From Seriola aureovittata (lineage: Eukaryota > Chordata > Actinopteri > Carangiformes > Carangidae): a stretch of 64,000 nt of DNA. Both the position numbers and the translations under genes were made by a program. Each line of letters opens with the position of its first letter. Position 1 is the first letter of the stretch. This document shows positions 62,601 to 64,000 of the stretch, piece by piece. A model generated the notes under the pieces. That model was given only the letters and a program-made list of their open reading frames with translations, had not been told where the DNA came from and searched no databases. The stretch lies in NCBI RefSeq assembly GCF_021018895.1, contig NC_079381.1:12339001-12403000 (forward strand). The letters run 5' to 3'.

Positions 62601-64000
62601 CAGGTGTCTATATATGACAGAGCATCAACTGTTACATTCTGAAGCTGAACATAAATACTGCATAATGTTCAATTGGGTCATTATGATCTCATTAAAGTCA
62701 GTCACAGTTTTTTTTTTTCACCACACAAGATTTAAATATCAAAAACATTTAATTTCCTCCCTCACACGTTCAACATATCAAGCTTATTTCACATCTTATA
62801 CTGCCATTTTTAAAAATAGCAGCAGGAAATACTTCACTCCAGAATAGAATTATACATAGTTTTGACACAGCAGGGATATATTAATACTAGATGTGGGACT
62901 TCCTTCTCAAAGTGGAACCCAAACTCTTTGTCTTGAAACAACTCCTACAGCTGATTCACTTGGATGTACCACCTACAAGAAGTGACATTGCATTTTAGTA
63001 CAAGATGAGATGTTTTTAAACACAGAAGGATTTCAAGATATCTGTACCAGATTGTCAGGCTGTAAACAGTGTACTTTATTAGGTTATCTTTAATTCCACA
63101 GCATGTGGTACTCTTCGTACATTCAAAACAACCCCTGCAAACAGTTAATTATGATTTGGAAGGATGAATCGTATGGCGGTTTAGTCGTTTTAGGACCTAC
63201 ATTATTAACAAAAACCATAGAATCCCAAAGTAGGAGAAACATGTGACAGAGCTTGTTCTACTGATGAGAACAGGGATTTCCAGGATACAGGCTATGGCTC
63301 TATGAATGTACAAGAGCAACAGTGACACAGAAAACAAACTGATAACTCCAATAGCGCAAACCTAAGTGATAGCTGTTGTGAACACCGGGATAACAAAATG
63401 ATTTCTGAGCTGAAATAGGACAAGTTAATTTCTTTTTAACTCATATGAAATGTAAATGGATTGTTATGTGGCACAAGGGCGCCATGTTTCTCTTAAAAGG
63501 GCACAGTTTGCTTTTTTTTTTAAAAATGTGTCTCTCTAAGGTTGCCTTGCTAGAAGCGTATGAGTACCATTGTATCTGAGGATTTACGTGGTTGTTATAA
63601 GACACTATGCCCCTAATGCTGAAGGACCGGCTTATCTTCAAAAGGCTGTTTTGTCAACGCTGGCAGTTTTGAACAGTCACGCGGACATGGTGAAGCAGAG
63701 AGTGTGAAAGCTCAACTGTGCTGACAGGAAACCAATGCCACCCCCAAAACACACAAAAAAAACAAACAAACAAAAAACAAAAACTCCAGATTTTACATTT
63801 TCAACTCTATGGACAATTGTTCCAATAACGGCATCATTTTAGTAGTTTTTTTTTTTTTTTTTTAATCAAACTTATCCAGTCATATGAAGAGCAAATGCTC
63901 GTGTTGCAAGCAAACAGGAAACCAGTTGCTTTAAGTCCATGAAATGAAGAAACATGTTAGGAAGTATTTCCCGCAGAGGCCTCAGTGCAGGCCTTCATCT
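56608..64000. other. right flank without recognisable coding exons, poor in dispersed repeats
   Basis: 7.4 kb in which no open frame on either strand resembles a protein I know. None of the fish repeat families seen elsewhere in the window appears. Contains a GC-richer block (about 58150-58450), a 17-bp tandem repeat (59254-59304), a block with a plus-strand AATAAA (60344-60349) and a poly-T run (about 63847-63863). Possibly a long minus-strand 3' UTR or non-coding RNA. Confidence 0.45.
59254..59304. repeat. 17-bp tandem repeat, 3 copies
   Basis: Three head-to-tail copies of ACTCAGAGTAGACGGTA, the third with one change (GAG to GGG). Confidence 0.95.

Overview
This window is vertebrate nuclear DNA, almost certainly from a ray-finned (teleost) fish. 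All four genes have GT-AG introns and vertebrate-type proteins. Introns and spacers hold dispersed sequences that I recognise as typical of teleosts: a tRNA-derived SINE, mariner-like and hAT-like MITEs, and the repeat with the CTCCGGAGGTTATG core. No prokaryotic, viral or CRISPR-like system is present.

Layout, left to right. (1) 526-4663, minus strand: the 5' part (about 318 codons, 12 coding exons) of a cytosolic 5'-nucleotidase II-like gene (NT5C2 family, probably nt5c2l1). Its 3' part lies beyond the left edge. (2) 6318-11658, minus strand: a complete 12-exon class II facilitative sugar transporter, 502 aa, of the fish slc2a11/slc2a15 type. (3) About 11.7-23.4 kb: a repeat-rich intergenic spacer. 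It contains a CTCF-like site and a strong imperfect hairpin about 1.1 kb upstream of the next start codon. (4) 23428-46420, plus strand: kcnn2, the SK2 small-conductance calcium-activated potassium channel, complete in 8 exons (670 aa), with a long Cys/His-rich N-terminus and introns up to 10.7 kb. (5) 46.4-50.1 kb: the kcnn2 3' UTR and a cluster of nested transposons. (6) 50110-56267, plus strand: drg1, a ribosome-associated GTPase, complete in 9 exons (366 aa). (7) 56.5-64 kb: no recognisable coding exon and few dispersed repeats. Opposed polyadenylation signals near 56.5-56.6 kb suggest that a minus-strand gene beyond the right edge ends here, possibly with a very long 3' UTR.

I set exon borders by translating each block, matching it to remembered family sequence, and requiring GT...AG borders with consistent phase. 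For the three complete genes the summed exon lengths give uninterrupted reading frames of the family's usual length.

The four genes do not form one pathway. One functional thread is possible but speculative: the adjacent pair of a purine nucleotidase and a slc2a11/15-type transporter, since fish slc2a11/slc2a15 genes act in pigment cells that use purine-derived pigments. The best leads are the hairpin upstream of kcnn2, two nested transposon insertions with readable target-site evidence, changes at toxin-contact positions of the SK2 channel, and the unexplained 7.4-kb repeat-poor right flank. I found no clearly novel multi-gene system.
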